DNA from: CAVYGN01 sp963796325
Lineage (GTDB): Bacteria > Spirochaetota > Brevinematia > Brevinematales > JAOACQ01
DNA: 64,000 bases
Assembly: GCA_963796325.1 (NCBI GenBank)
Contig: CAWCLF010000003.1
Span: 372,001 to 436,000 of the forward strand
Direction of reading: 5' to 3'
A model generated the notes under the pieces. That model had not been told where the DNA came from and did no database searches. It saw only the letters and a program-made list of their open reading frames with translations. Within the stretch, counting starts at the first letter, position 1. The number at the start of each line of letters is the position of its first letter. The position numbers and the translations under genes are program-made. Below are positions 44,311-52,064 of the stretch, piece by piece.

Positions 44311-46572
44311 TTACGCGAAGCCGCTCCGGGATATATAGGCGCCGGTAAGCGAATGCCTGGCGCTGAGAAGCTCTTTCGGCGTCCCTTCGAAAATAACTTT
44401 ACCGCCTTTGTTGCCGCCTTCGGGACCCATATCGATGACCCAGTCGGCGTTTTTGATGACGTCCTGATTGTGTTCGATGACTATGACGGTATTGCCGGAA
44501 TCTACCAGGCGATTGATGACGGCGAGAAAGTTGCCGATATCGGACATATGCAAGCCTGTGGTCGGCTCGTCCATGACATAAATGCCGCCCTTTTTTTGCA
44601 GTTCGCCGGCAAGCTTAATACGCTGGCATTCGCCGCCGGACAGCGTGCTGAGCGGCTGCCCCAGTGTCAGATAATCCAGACCGACATCACTCAAGGCCTG
44701 CAGTTTGCGGACAATTTCCCTGATGCCGAAGAAGTCGAGCGCTTGCCGGACGGACATGCCCAGCACATCGCTGATCGATTCGCCGTTGAGCTTGTAGGCC
44801 AGCACCTCGTCCTTGAAGCGCTTCCCGCCGCAGGTTTCACACTGAGTTTTGACTTCTTCCAGGAACCCCAATTCGGTGTAGATTACACCCAACCCCTGGC
44901 AGGTTTCGCAGGCCCCCTTGGAGTTGAAGCTAAACAGTCCCGCATCGACTTTATTGCTTGCCGCGAAGGCTTTGCGGACATCGTCCATGATGCCCGTATA
45001 AGTGGCAGGGTTGGATCGGCTGGATGTCCCTATCGCCGCCTGGTCGATCACAACCGATTCGGCGTGTTTGTGGAGAAAAGTCTGTTTGATTAGCGAACTT
45101 TTGCCCGAACCGGCCACGCCCGTAACAACGGTAAGGACGCCGGTCGGAATATCGACGCTGACATTCTGCAGATTATTTAGTGTGGCGTTGACGATACCGA
45201 GCTTGCCCTTTGCCTGACGAAAATGCTCCTTGATCGGCATCGAATCCTTCATGTAACGGCCTGTCAGCGTTTCCGCTTGCAGGAGACCGGCAAAACTGCC
45301 TTCGTAGACGATATCGCCGCCTTTGTCGCCTGCGTTCGGACCCAGATCGACGACATGATCCGCTATTTTGATCACATCGCGGTCATGTTCCACCACGATC
45401 ACCGTATTGCCCTTATCGCGCAGCTTTTGCAGCAGTTCATTCAGCCGGTGGACATCGCGCGGATGTAGCCCGATGCTGGGTTCGTCAAAGATGTACAAAA
45501 CGTCCACAAGGCTGCTGGCAAGATGCTTGACCATTTTGATGCGCTGCGATTCGCCGCCGGACAGAGTATCGGTTTCACGGTTGAGGCACAGATATTCGAG
45601 GCCGATATCGATCATGTCCTGCAAGCGTTCGGCCAATGAACTGACAATGGGCCCCGCAGCCGGGTCTTTGATCGCCCGGATGAACTCGATCAATTCGTCG
45701 ACTTCCATGTCCGCGAGTTCCGCGATGTTGCGGCCGTTGATCCTGGAGCTAAGCGCCGTCTGGTTAAGCCGGGCGCCTTTGCACAGCGGGCACGGGCCGA
45801 AGGTCATGTATGGAGCCGCCGATTTCTGGGTGCGCTCAGAGTAGGTTTTGATATCGCCGGTGATGTATTTCCTGGTGAACTTGTCGATGATCCCCTCGAA
45901 GGTTATGTTCACGGTTCTATTGCCCATATTTATTTTAACCTTGCGGGGTTTGCTGTGAAGGAGCAGCTCCATTTCCTCGCCGGTATAGCCGGCCAGTTTT
46001 TTATCCATATCGAACAACCCGGACTGAGTTAAAATACCCCATCCCCAGCTGTCTACGGCATACTCCGGGTACAGGATCGCGCCTTCGTTGAGTGATTTGG
46101 AAGTATCCAGAAAGACGGACAGATCGACCCCTATCTTACGGCCGATTCCGTTGCACTCGGGGCACATTCCCTGCGGGTCGTTGAATGAAAAAACACCGCG
46201 ATTGCCCACGCAGGGCTGGCCTACGCGCGAATACAGCAGCCGGAGCAGGCTGTAAATATCGGTAATCGTCCCGACCGTCGAATGCGACCCGCCGCCCAAG
46301 TGCTTCTGGTCAACGACAATCGCCATACTCAGGTTTTCGATAGCATCGGCGTCGGGCTGAGCATAATGCGGCAGGAAGCTGCGGACGAACGTGCTGAAGG
46401 TTTCGTTTAACTGCCGCCGGGCTTCGGCGGCAATGGTATCGAATACGATGGAAGATTTGCCGGAGCCGGATACGCCGGTAAAGACGGTAATTTTACGTTT
46501 GGGAATTCGTAAAGACACATTCTTCAGATTGTTTTCACGCGCACCGCGTATCTCTATATATTCCTGGGACAT
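44311..46572 (-). CDS. UvrA-like ABC ATPase (UvrA2/DrrC type)
   Basis: A 753-residue protein with two ABC domains: Walker A FTGVSGSGKSSIVFDT and TGVAGSGKSSLIKQT, signature LSGGESQRIKMV and LSGGECQRIKLA, Walker B YIFDEPSIGLHPRD and YVMDEPTTGLHMSD. Zinc modules CPECNG and CETCQG/CETCGG are present. It lacks the UvrB-binding insert of the 940-residue repair UvrA, so it belongs to the shorter class linked to drug tolerance or DNA-binding drug removal. Most arginine codons are CGN, while neighbours favour AGG, and GC is higher, which suggests horizontal transfer. A VOC gene precedes it by 21 bp. Confidence 0.9.
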   Translation of the reverse strand: MSQEYIEIRGARENNLKNVSLRIPKRKITVFTGVSGSGKSSIVFDTIAAEARRQLNETFSTFVRSFLPHYAQPDADAIENLSMAIVVDQKHLGGGSHSTVGTITDIYSLLRLLYSRVGQPCVGNRGVFSFNDPQGMCPECNGIGRKIGVDLSVFLDTSKSLNEGAILYPEYAVDSWGWGILTQSGLFDMDKKLAGYTGEEMELLLHSKPRKVKINMGNRTVNITFEGIIDKFTRKYITGDIKTYSERTQKSAAPYMTFGPCPLCKGARLNQTALSSRINGRNIAELADMEVDELIEFIRAIKDPAAGPIVSSLAERLQDMIDIGLEYLCLNRETDTLSGGESQRIKMVKHLASSLVDVLYIFDEPSIGLHPRDVHRLNELLQKLRDKGNTVIVVEHDRDVIKIADHVVDLGPNAGDKGGDIVYEGSFAGLLQAETLTGRYMKDSMPIKEHFRQAKGKLGIVNATLNNLQNVSVDIPTGVLTVVTGVAGSGKSSLIKQTFLHKHAESVVIDQAAIGTSSRSNPATYTGIMDDVRKAFAASNKVDAGLFSFNSKGACETCQGLGVIYTELGFLEEVKTQCETCGGKRFKDEVLAYKLNGESISDVLGMSVRQALDFFGIREIVRKLQALSDVGLDYLTLGQPLSTLSGGECQRIKLAGELQKKGGIYVMDEPTTGLHMSDIGNFLAVINRLVDSGNTVIVIEHNQDVIKNADWVIDMGPEGGNKGGKVIFEGTPKELLSARHSLTGAYISRSGFA

Positions 46573-46593
46573 AATATCCCTCCTTCAATGAAA

Positions 46594-46929
46594 TCATTTT
46601 GGTTGTTGTCTAAACCCGACAACATTACCGTCAATGTCCTTTACTTGAGCTATTTTCAACCCGCCTCCTACTTCCCTTACCTGTTGTATAACTTTACCGC
46701 CGGCTTCAATCATTGCTTGAAGGCTGCTATCAATATCCTTTACATCGGTATAAGCGATAGGCCCCGACTTGGAGTTAGGGTCTAATCCGATTTCCAGATC
46801 GCCGACCTTGTAACCTGTATAGAATTTGCTTTCAGTATAAGGTTCCGTGTCCAGAAACTTGGCATAAAATGCTTTAGCTTTTTCCATATCCTTGACTGGA
46901 AAAACCAGAATTTTAATGTTACGTGCCAT
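46594..46929 (-). CDS. VOC/glyoxalase-fold protein
   Basis: A 111-residue single VOC domain (IKILVFPVKDMEKAKAFYAK at the start, IAQVKDIDGNVVGFRQQ at the end). The family includes glyoxalase, dioxygenases and drug-binding resistance proteins such as bleomycin-binding proteins. AGGAGG lies before the ATG. It shares a transcript with uvrA2, so a role in drug or toxin tolerance is plausible but not proven. A short leader frame and a palindrome lie upstream. Confidence 0.82.
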   Translation of the reverse strand: MARNIKILVFPVKDMEKAKAFYAKFLDTEPYTESKFYTGYKVGDLEIGLDPNSKSGPIAYTDVKDIDSSLQAMIEAGGKVIQQVREVGGGLKIAQVKDIDGNVVGFRQQPK

Positions 46930-46962
46930 AATACGCCTCCTATCTCAATATCTTGCGGTGCT

Positions 46963-47022
46963 TCATTGCAGTCCCCGGCATGCCGGGGACTCTAGGAGCA
47001 TTGTAATTTTTTTGACTATCAT
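46963..47022 (-). CDS. Candidate 19-residue leader peptide before the VOC-uvrA2 genes
   Basis: On the minus strand AGGAGG (47032-47027) is followed by ATG at 47022 and 19 codons (MIVKKITMLLESPACRGLQ), then TGA. Its last codons run through a perfect 20-bp palindrome. It ends 33 bp before the VOC start. Short peptides with a hairpin in the leader are typical of translationally attenuated drug-tolerance genes. It may also be chance. Confidence 0.45.
   Translation of the reverse strand: MIVKKITMLLESPACRGLQ
46971..46990. promoter_or_regulatory. Perfect 20-bp palindrome in the VOC-uvrA2 leader
   Basis: GTCCCCGGCATGCCGGGGAC equals its own reverse complement. As RNA it could fold into a strong GC-rich hairpin; as DNA it could be a dimer binding site. 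It overlaps the end of the candidate leader peptide, and lies 41 bp before the VOC start. No T run follows on the minus strand, so it is not a simple terminator. Confidence 0.7.
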
Positions 47023-47224
47023 AAATCCTCCTATCGGTAAATTGAAAAAAATCAAATCACCTTTTATTAAAATATAATGGGAAAAGTGGCATTTGGTTAT
47101 TGCCATACCGAAATTTTATCAAGATAATTTATATCAGGCGCCAGTCGCGTACTTCGCGGTTAACCGTTCCCAACACAGGTGATATCGGCTTTGCGGACTG
47201 CAGGAAAAAAATTTTCTAAAACTA

Positions 47225-47253
47225 TTGACAACATCCTCCGATGATGTTATTAT
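47225..47253 (+). promoter_or_regulatory. Sigma70-type promoter of the export operon
   Basis: A perfect TTGACA (47225-47230) and TATTAT (47248-47253) are 17 bp apart. The spacer carries a small dyad AACATC/GATGTT. The first operator begins 7 bp after the -10 box, at the expected transcript start. Confidence 0.75.
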
Positions 47254-47259
47254 AGAAAT

Positions 47260-47307
47260 ATGACCGGGTGGTCATTTTATTTCGAATTGTATTGACCGGG
47301 TGGTCAT
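47260..47307. promoter_or_regulatory. Two identical TetR-type operators
   Basis: The dyad TGACCGGGTGGTCA occurs at 47261-47274 and again, unchanged, at 47293-47306. Half-sites TGACC and GGTCA are inverted, the usual form of TetR-family operators. The copies are 32 bp apart centre to centre, about three helical turns, so two dimers would sit on the same face of the DNA. They lie just downstream of the promoter, where binding would block transcription. Confidence 0.75.
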
Positions 47308-47356
47308 GAATATAAAACCCGGGTGTTGACTTTGGACCCGGAAAAGGGGATGGCTT

Positions 47357-48217
47357 ATGACCATTAAAGATTTATTTCCTTCCTCTTTGATCGCGGCGGT
47401 ATTTTTACTCGCAACTGCCGCATGCAGCCGGGAATGGCATAGCGTCCCAATGAAAACTTACCCCCTCACAGATATCAGGGACGGCGAGTATCTCCATTAT
47501 GCGGAATATATGGGCGGAGAAAAGATCCAGGACCAATATTATGTAACCAGAAAAGTAACCAATGGGAAAGGCGGTTTTTATTACCGCATCTATTTCGATT
47601 TGGTGACCCCGTCGGGGAATAGATACTTTCCGGCGGACTATACCCAGTGGCCGGTGCAGTGCCTGATAGATCCTGTCCGCGGATGCACGCTGGAATCCGA
47701 GGGAAAATTGAATACGAATGATCTTAAGGACTTTGCAAGCGTCGGCGTGGCGGGTCTTATTTACTGGCATTACAGGCTTAACCCCGATAAAAATTATGTC
47801 GAATATACGTCGAAAACGGTCAGCGGCAAAAATATCTTTACAAAGAATTACAGGATTGATATCAATTCCGGATTCCCCTCGATGGATGTGTTTTCGATGG
47901 GCTGGATTTCCTACCGTTTTATCGATCCCCGAAGCAAGGGTATAATATACTGGGTCATCCCGGATTTCATGAAAGACCCATTGCCCGTTTCAATAATTAT
48001 CGATAAAAAAGAAACTTTAAAGACAAAATTCGGAATTTTCCGCGTGAATAAATTGTCCGTCGCCATGGGCGACAATTTCCTGGCAAAGCTGATGGAACCT
48101 TTTACGAAGCAGTCGAGCATCTATGTGGATGATTCGGCCGGGAGGCTTATTTTAAAAACCACTGTCCAGGGAAACGTCAACTTTCTCGAGGAAATTTCGA
48201 ATGTTGCGCTAAAATAA
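47357..48217 (+). CDS. Lipoprotein of unknown function
   Basis: A 286-residue protein with a lipoprotein signal peptide (lipobox LATAAC near residue 23). The mature part is beta-rich with many aromatic residues (YYRIYFDLVTPSGNRYF, RFIDPRSKGIIYWVIPDF), loosely like DUF3108-type periplasmic proteins. It is the first gene of the TetR-controlled operon that encodes a LolA-like carrier, a barrel and a Lol-type ABC exporter, so a role in moving a lipid or lipoprotein through the envelope is likely. The family is not recognised with certainty. Confidence 0.6.
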   Translation: MTIKDLFPSSLIAAVFLLATAACSREWHSVPMKTYPLTDIRDGEYLHYAEYMGGEKIQDQYYVTRKVTNGKGGFYYRIYFDLVTPSGNRYFPADYTQWPVQCLIDPVRGCTLESEGKLNTNDLKDFASVGVAGLIYWHYRLNPDKNYVEYTSKTVSGKNIFTKNYRIDINSGFPSMDVFSMGWISYRFIDPRSKGIIYWVIPDFMKDPLPVSIIIDKKETLKTKFGIFRVNKLSVAMGDNFLAKLMEPFTKQSSIYVDDSAGRLILKTTVQGNVNFLEEISNVALK

Positions 48218-48240
48218 TGCGTTTATTTTAGGAGGATTTT

Positions 48241-48975
48241 ATGAAATTATTGATTATATCGCTCTTACTTTTACCCGGCCTGTCATTTTCAATCACCGCC
48301 GGGGAAATCGTCAGCTCAATAGATAAAAATATGGTTTTCGACACGGAAAAGGCCAAAGCCGTCATGGTCATCAACAGGGAAGGCAAAAAACTGACAAAGA
48401 CCATGGTTATTACCGGTGAAAAAAAGGGCAAGGGCAATGAATTTTTTATTGAATTCACCAATCCTGAAGATAAGGGCGTCAAGTATTTGAAAATCGATAA
48501 CGAGATGTGGATATACCTTCCCGACGCGGATGACATACTGAAGATCTCCGGTCATATGCTCAGGCAGGGGATGATGGGAAGCGACGTATCATACGAGGAT
48601 ATGATGAGGGACGAGGACTATCTTTCCAGGTATTCCTGCGTTATGGAAATTGAGACCAATGTCGGGGGCTCGAAATGCTATGCGGTCGTGCTGACTGCAA
48701 AAGTCGAGGATGTAACGTATTACAGGGAAAGGCTTGTGGTTGATGAAGAAAAAATGGTTGCTGTCGAAAGGGACCTTTATGCAAAAAGCGGCAGGCTTCT
48801 CAAGATATTCACACAGGGCGGTATCAAATCATTTAAGGGAAGATATTACCCGACATTTTTAACTATCAGGGATATGACCAGGGTAGATTCTCTGACGACA
48901 ATCGAGATGTCGGATCTTGAATTCGATATCTCCCTTCCGGGGGGAGTCTTCTCGAAGCAGAATCTTAAAAAGTAA
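48241..48975 (+). CDS. Outer membrane lipoprotein-sorting protein (LolA-like)
   Basis: A 244-residue exported protein with a short signal peptide (residues 1-20, ending SITAG). It carries the typical pattern of this COG2834-type group: FFIEFTNPEDKGVKYLKIDN, EMWIYLPDADDILKISGHM, MRDEDYLSRYSC and YPTFLTIRDM. The fold resembles LolA and LolB, an open barrel holding acyl chains in the periplasm. It lies 23 bp after the lipoprotein gene, with AGGAGG before the ATG, and is followed by a barrel and an ABC exporter. Confidence 0.82.
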   Translation: MKLLIISLLLLPGLSFSITAGEIVSSIDKNMVFDTEKAKAVMVINREGKKLTKTMVITGEKKGKGNEFFIEFTNPEDKGVKYLKIDNEMWIYLPDADDILKISGHMLRQGMMGSDVSYEDMMRDEDYLSRYSCVMEIETNVGGSKCYAVVLTAKVEDVTYYRERLVVDEEKMVAVERDLYAKSGRLLKIFTQGGIKSFKGRYYPTFLTIRDMTRVDSLTTIEMSDLEFDISLPGGVFSKQNLKK

Positions 48976-49000
48976 CCCCGGTAAAAAACGCGGAGGTTTT

Positions 49001-50089
49001 ATGAAACTGAAAATAATATTAACCGTTTCATCAATGCTCCTTATTTCCAGGTTTTCCTTCGCGTCTATAGACCTTTCGGGCGGTATCCGCAACGATGCTG
49101 CTTTTCTGAAAACTACCAATAATTTCAATTATGAAGATATTCTTGAAAACAAGCTCTTATTTACGAGAAAAGCTGATGACTGGCGCTTTTATTCGGATAT
49201 GAGATTTTATGCATATTACGGGGCTATCCAGGCGCCGGCGGGTATCGGGACGAATTTCAGCATCCCGGGGACATCGCCGCTTAATTACAGCTTCGATCTT
49301 CTCAGGGCTTTTGTCAGGTACGATTCTCCTGCAGGGATCTGGACATTAGGAAAGACATATGTGGCTTTCGGCAATTTCGGCATCTTCAACCCGTTCGAAT
49401 TTTCAAAGACAGTCGACTTCAGCGATCTTACCTACGATAAGGACGGGATCCTTGCCCTGGTTTACGAGCATGCTTTCAGCGACCTTTCAGGAATGAAGGT
49501 TTACGCCGGTCCCCAGGGCGGTGTGACTAACAGCTGGACAGGAGGAAGCATTTTCGGCCATTACGGCAGTTTCGACGGAGGTCTTGTATATAACAGGAAG
49601 GGCCTGGGTACAAATGCGGCAGGAATATATCTTAAGGGAGACCTGGAAGCGGGGGTCAACCTTTCCTACTCATACCATTTCAACGACTATCTTACCAATT
49701 CTTTTGCCGAAGCGAGCGCCGGTGTAGATTACACCTTTTTTGACGGAAAGTTTTACACGGCCCTTACGTATTATTACGACGAAAGGGGAGCTACAAATAC
49801 GAACGGTTACAAACCGTACGGTTTCGAGGATGTATACTTCACAGCCAGGCATTACCTTTTCGGCGATGTTAAATACACTTACGATGAATTCCTGAGTTTC
49901 GAATTATATCTGTTCTGGAACCTCATCGACCTCTCCGGGGTAATAGCTCCTTCCGCAACTTATACCCTGTCTGACGGCCTCGACCTGACCCTTATGTTTT
50001 CATATATTACCGGTAAGGGGTCTCTTGAATTTTCCGCCGATAATCTTGAACAATACGGGATCCTCCTGAGAGTGGAAGCCAAGCTTTAA
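49001..50089 (+). CDS. Outer-membrane beta-barrel protein of the export operon
   Basis: A 362-residue protein from an ATG with GGAGG upstream; a longer frame overlaps the LolA-like gene. It has a signal peptide (about residues 1-21, ending FSFAS), then regular amphipathic strands rich in Tyr, Phe and Gly (FYSDMRFYAYYGAI, ALTYYYDERGATN, LDLTLMFSYITGKGS). It ends with an aromatic-poor EAKL. It looks like a porin-sized barrel with about 16 strands. Its place between a LolA-like carrier and an ABC exporter suggests it is the outer-membrane end of the pathway. Confidence 0.65.
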   Translation: MKLKIILTVSSMLLISRFSFASIDLSGGIRNDAAFLKTTNNFNYEDILENKLLFTRKADDWRFYSDMRFYAYYGAIQAPAGIGTNFSIPGTSPLNYSFDLLRAFVRYDSPAGIWTLGKTYVAFGNFGIFNPFEFSKTVDFSDLTYDKDGILALVYEHAFSDLSGMKVYAGPQGGVTNSWTGGSIFGHYGSFDGGLVYNRKGLGTNAAGIYLKGDLEAGVNLSYSYHFNDYLTNSFAEASAGVDYTFFDGKFYTALTYYYDERGATNTNGYKPYGFEDVYFTARHYLFGDVKYTYDEFLSFELYLFWNLIDLSGVIAPSATYTLSDGLDLTLMFSYITGKGSLEFSADNLEQYGILLRVEAKL

Positions 50090-50121
50090 TTTTATTTCAG
50101 TATAATATAAGGAGGCTGCAA

Positions 50122-50814
50122 ATGCTTCTCGAAGTCAAAAAGATCAATAAAATCTATCAGTCCGGGAATGTCGAGTTTCATGCGCTGCATGATATAAGCG
50201 TTTCGATAGATAGGGGTGAATTCACGGCGATCTGCGGTCCTTCGGGATCAGGTAAAACGACCCTGCTCAATATTATCGGATGCATAGACAGTTCCGATTC
50301 GGGAGAGATCCTCCTGGACGGGGAGAGTCTTACCGGAAAGACCTCCAATGATCTTGCTCATCTCCGCCGCGAGTATTTCGGGTTTATCTTCCAGACATAT
50401 AACCTCATACCTGTTCTCTCGTCGTATGAGAATATCGAACTGCCTCTGAAGCTGTTGAAAAAGTACAGCGACAGGGAAATAAGGGACAGGGTGATGGAAG
50501 TCCTGGATGAAGTAGGTCTTACCGGCCTTGAATACAGGAAACCGCTTGAACTTTCGGGCGGCCAGCAGCAGAGAGTATCGATAGCGAGGGCCCTTGTAAA
50601 AAAGCCTAAAATGATACTTGCCGACGAGCCGACCGCCAATCTGGATTCCGCGAACGGGGAATCCATAGTGCATCTGATGCATGAAATGAACGATAAAGAG
50701 AAAGTGACATTCATATTTTCAACCCATGACCAGCTTATCATGAAGCATGCAAGAAGGCTCATTAATATCCGCGACGGTCACATAGAAAACGACGTCATTG
50801 GGAAAGGGGCATAG
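50122..50814 (+). CDS. ABC transporter ATPase (LolD/MacB type)
   Basis: A 230-residue ABC ATPase with Walker A CGPSGSGKTTLLNIIG, Q-loop FIFQTYNLIPVLS, signature LSGGQQQRVSIARAL, Walker B MILADEPTANLD and H-loop STHD. It belongs to the LolD/FtsE/MacB group that drives MacB-fold permeases acting as mechanotransmitters rather than classic importers. AAGGAGG lies before the ATG. Two permease genes follow at 13-bp spacings, so the complex would be ATPase2-permease A-permease B. Confidence 0.92.
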   Translation: MLLEVKKINKIYQSGNVEFHALHDISVSIDRGEFTAICGPSGSGKTTLLNIIGCIDSSDSGEILLDGESLTGKTSNDLAHLRREYFGFIFQTYNLIPVLSSYENIELPLKLLKKYSDREIRDRVMEVLDEVGLTGLEYRKPLELSGGQQQRVSIARALVKKPKMILADEPTANLDSANGESIVHLMHEMNDKEKVTFIFSTHDQLIMKHARRLINIRDGHIENDVIGKGA

Positions 50815-50827
50815 AGGGAGGTCCGGT

Positions 50828-52051
50828 ATGAAGTTTATATTTTTACTGGCTTTAAAAAATCTCATAAGATACAAAAGAAGGACACTGCTCACATCACTGG
50901 TTATGGCTGTCGGAATTTTGTTCTTTATCGTATTTGCCGGTATGTTGAAAGGGTTTGACGAAAAATCCTTCGAGAACCAGATCCAGTTTGAGACAGGGGA
51001 TTTTAAAATAAGAAGCTCTGCATTTGACGATGATTCGCCCCTCGATATCAGTAATTTTATCATGAATTACAAAAAAGCTGAAGAGATCTTAAAAACAAAG
51101 TCTTATATTGAAAGTTTCACGGAAAGGCTCAGCTTCCAATCCGAGCTCGATTATAATGGCGCAGCGACGCCTATAATAGCCATAGCTGTTAATCCGGAAC
51201 TTGAAAACATGGTTTTTTCTACTACAAATTTTTTTACGAAGGGAAATCTTGAGGATGGAGGAGCAGTGATAGGCGAATCGCTTGCAAAGGACATGAATAT
51301 ACAAATAGGCGACGATGTTTATATTACATTCCGCAATTACCAGGGTACGATCGATTCGGTTGAACTTGATATAACAGGCATTATTAATTCTCCAGACCCC
51401 CAGGTAAATAACTCATCGATATACATGACATTGAACGATGCCCAACATTATCTCAACACGGAGAGCGTTACTGAACTTGTCCTGAAAACAAAGGATTATA
51501 AGGAATACAGGAAATTCCAGCCTGACCTTGTTAAAAGCCTGCCGGGCATGAAGGTTTATAACTGGGAAAAGCTCGGGGAGGATTTTACCTCGATAAGCCA
51601 GGCAAAATCAAAGTTTATGGATATTCTCTTGTTTTTCATTGCGATAATAGCGATAGTCGGTATTGTAAACACTATGCTTATGTCTGTCTTTGAAAAGAAA
51701 AGGGAGATCGGGACCCTGAAAGCTCTTGGAATGGATGAGCAGGAAATTACACGGCTATTCATCAGCGAAGGGTTTTTGATCGGAGTTCTGGGGAATATTA
51801 TGGGGCTTGCAGCAGGGTTTCTTATAAATCTGTATTTTACGGTTTACGGCATCGATTTTACAGCTTTACTGGGTTCGTCCAGCATCAATATAGGCTATAA
51901 GGTAATGGGCATTGTCAAATCGGGATGGGATATAGGCGCGATTGAAATTGCGGTGATAATGAGCCTGCTTGCAAGCGTGGTGTCCAGCTATTATCCTGCG
52001 AAAAAGGCCGCCAGGCTCCAGCCTGCAGAATGTCTTAGAACGGTCCAGTAA
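50828..52051 (+). CDS. ABC transporter permease (LolE/MacB fold)
   Basis: A 407-residue protein with the FtsX/MacB topology: helix 1 near residues 20-40 (LTSLVMAVGILFFIVFAGML), a periplasmic domain of about 210 residues, and three C-terminal helices, with KKREIGTLKALGMDEQEITR in the cytoplasmic coupling loop and PAKKAARLQPAECLR at the end. The periplasmic domain lacks the MacB pore residues that can be recognised by eye. AGGGAGG precedes the ATG at 50828. It extracts or pushes its substrate across the periplasm using ATP hydrolysed by the preceding ATPase. Confidence 0.88.
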   Translation: MKFIFLLALKNLIRYKRRTLLTSLVMAVGILFFIVFAGMLKGFDEKSFENQIQFETGDFKIRSSAFDDDSPLDISNFIMNYKKAEEILKTKSYIESFTERLSFQSELDYNGAATPIIAIAVNPELENMVFSTTNFFTKGNLEDGGAVIGESLAKDMNIQIGDDVYITFRNYQGTIDSVELDITGIINSPDPQVNNSSIYMTLNDAQHYLNTESVTELVLKTKDYKEYRKFQPDLVKSLPGMKVYNWEKLGEDFTSISQAKSKFMDILLFFIAIIAIVGIVNTMLMSVFEKKREIGTLKALGMDEQEITRLFISEGFLIGVLGNIMGLAAGFLINLYFTVYGIDFTALLGSSSINIGYKVMGIVKSGWDIGAIEIAVIMSLLASVVSSYYPAKKAARLQPAECLRTVQ

Positions 52052-52064
52052 CAGGGAGGTCAAT

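Larger units (their letters stand above)
47023..47356. other. Intergenic control region between VOC and export operons
   Basis: The divergent region from 46930 to 47356 contains the leader frame and palindrome on the left, an AT-rich centre, and the export-operon promoter with two operators on the right (47225-47307). No protein gene is recognised in 47023-47356. Confidence 0.6.

Noticed and set aside
44353..45093. A 246-codon plus-strand frame inside uvrA2
   Set aside because: It mirrors the ABC gene in the opposite strand, has no ribosome-binding site, and resembles no family.
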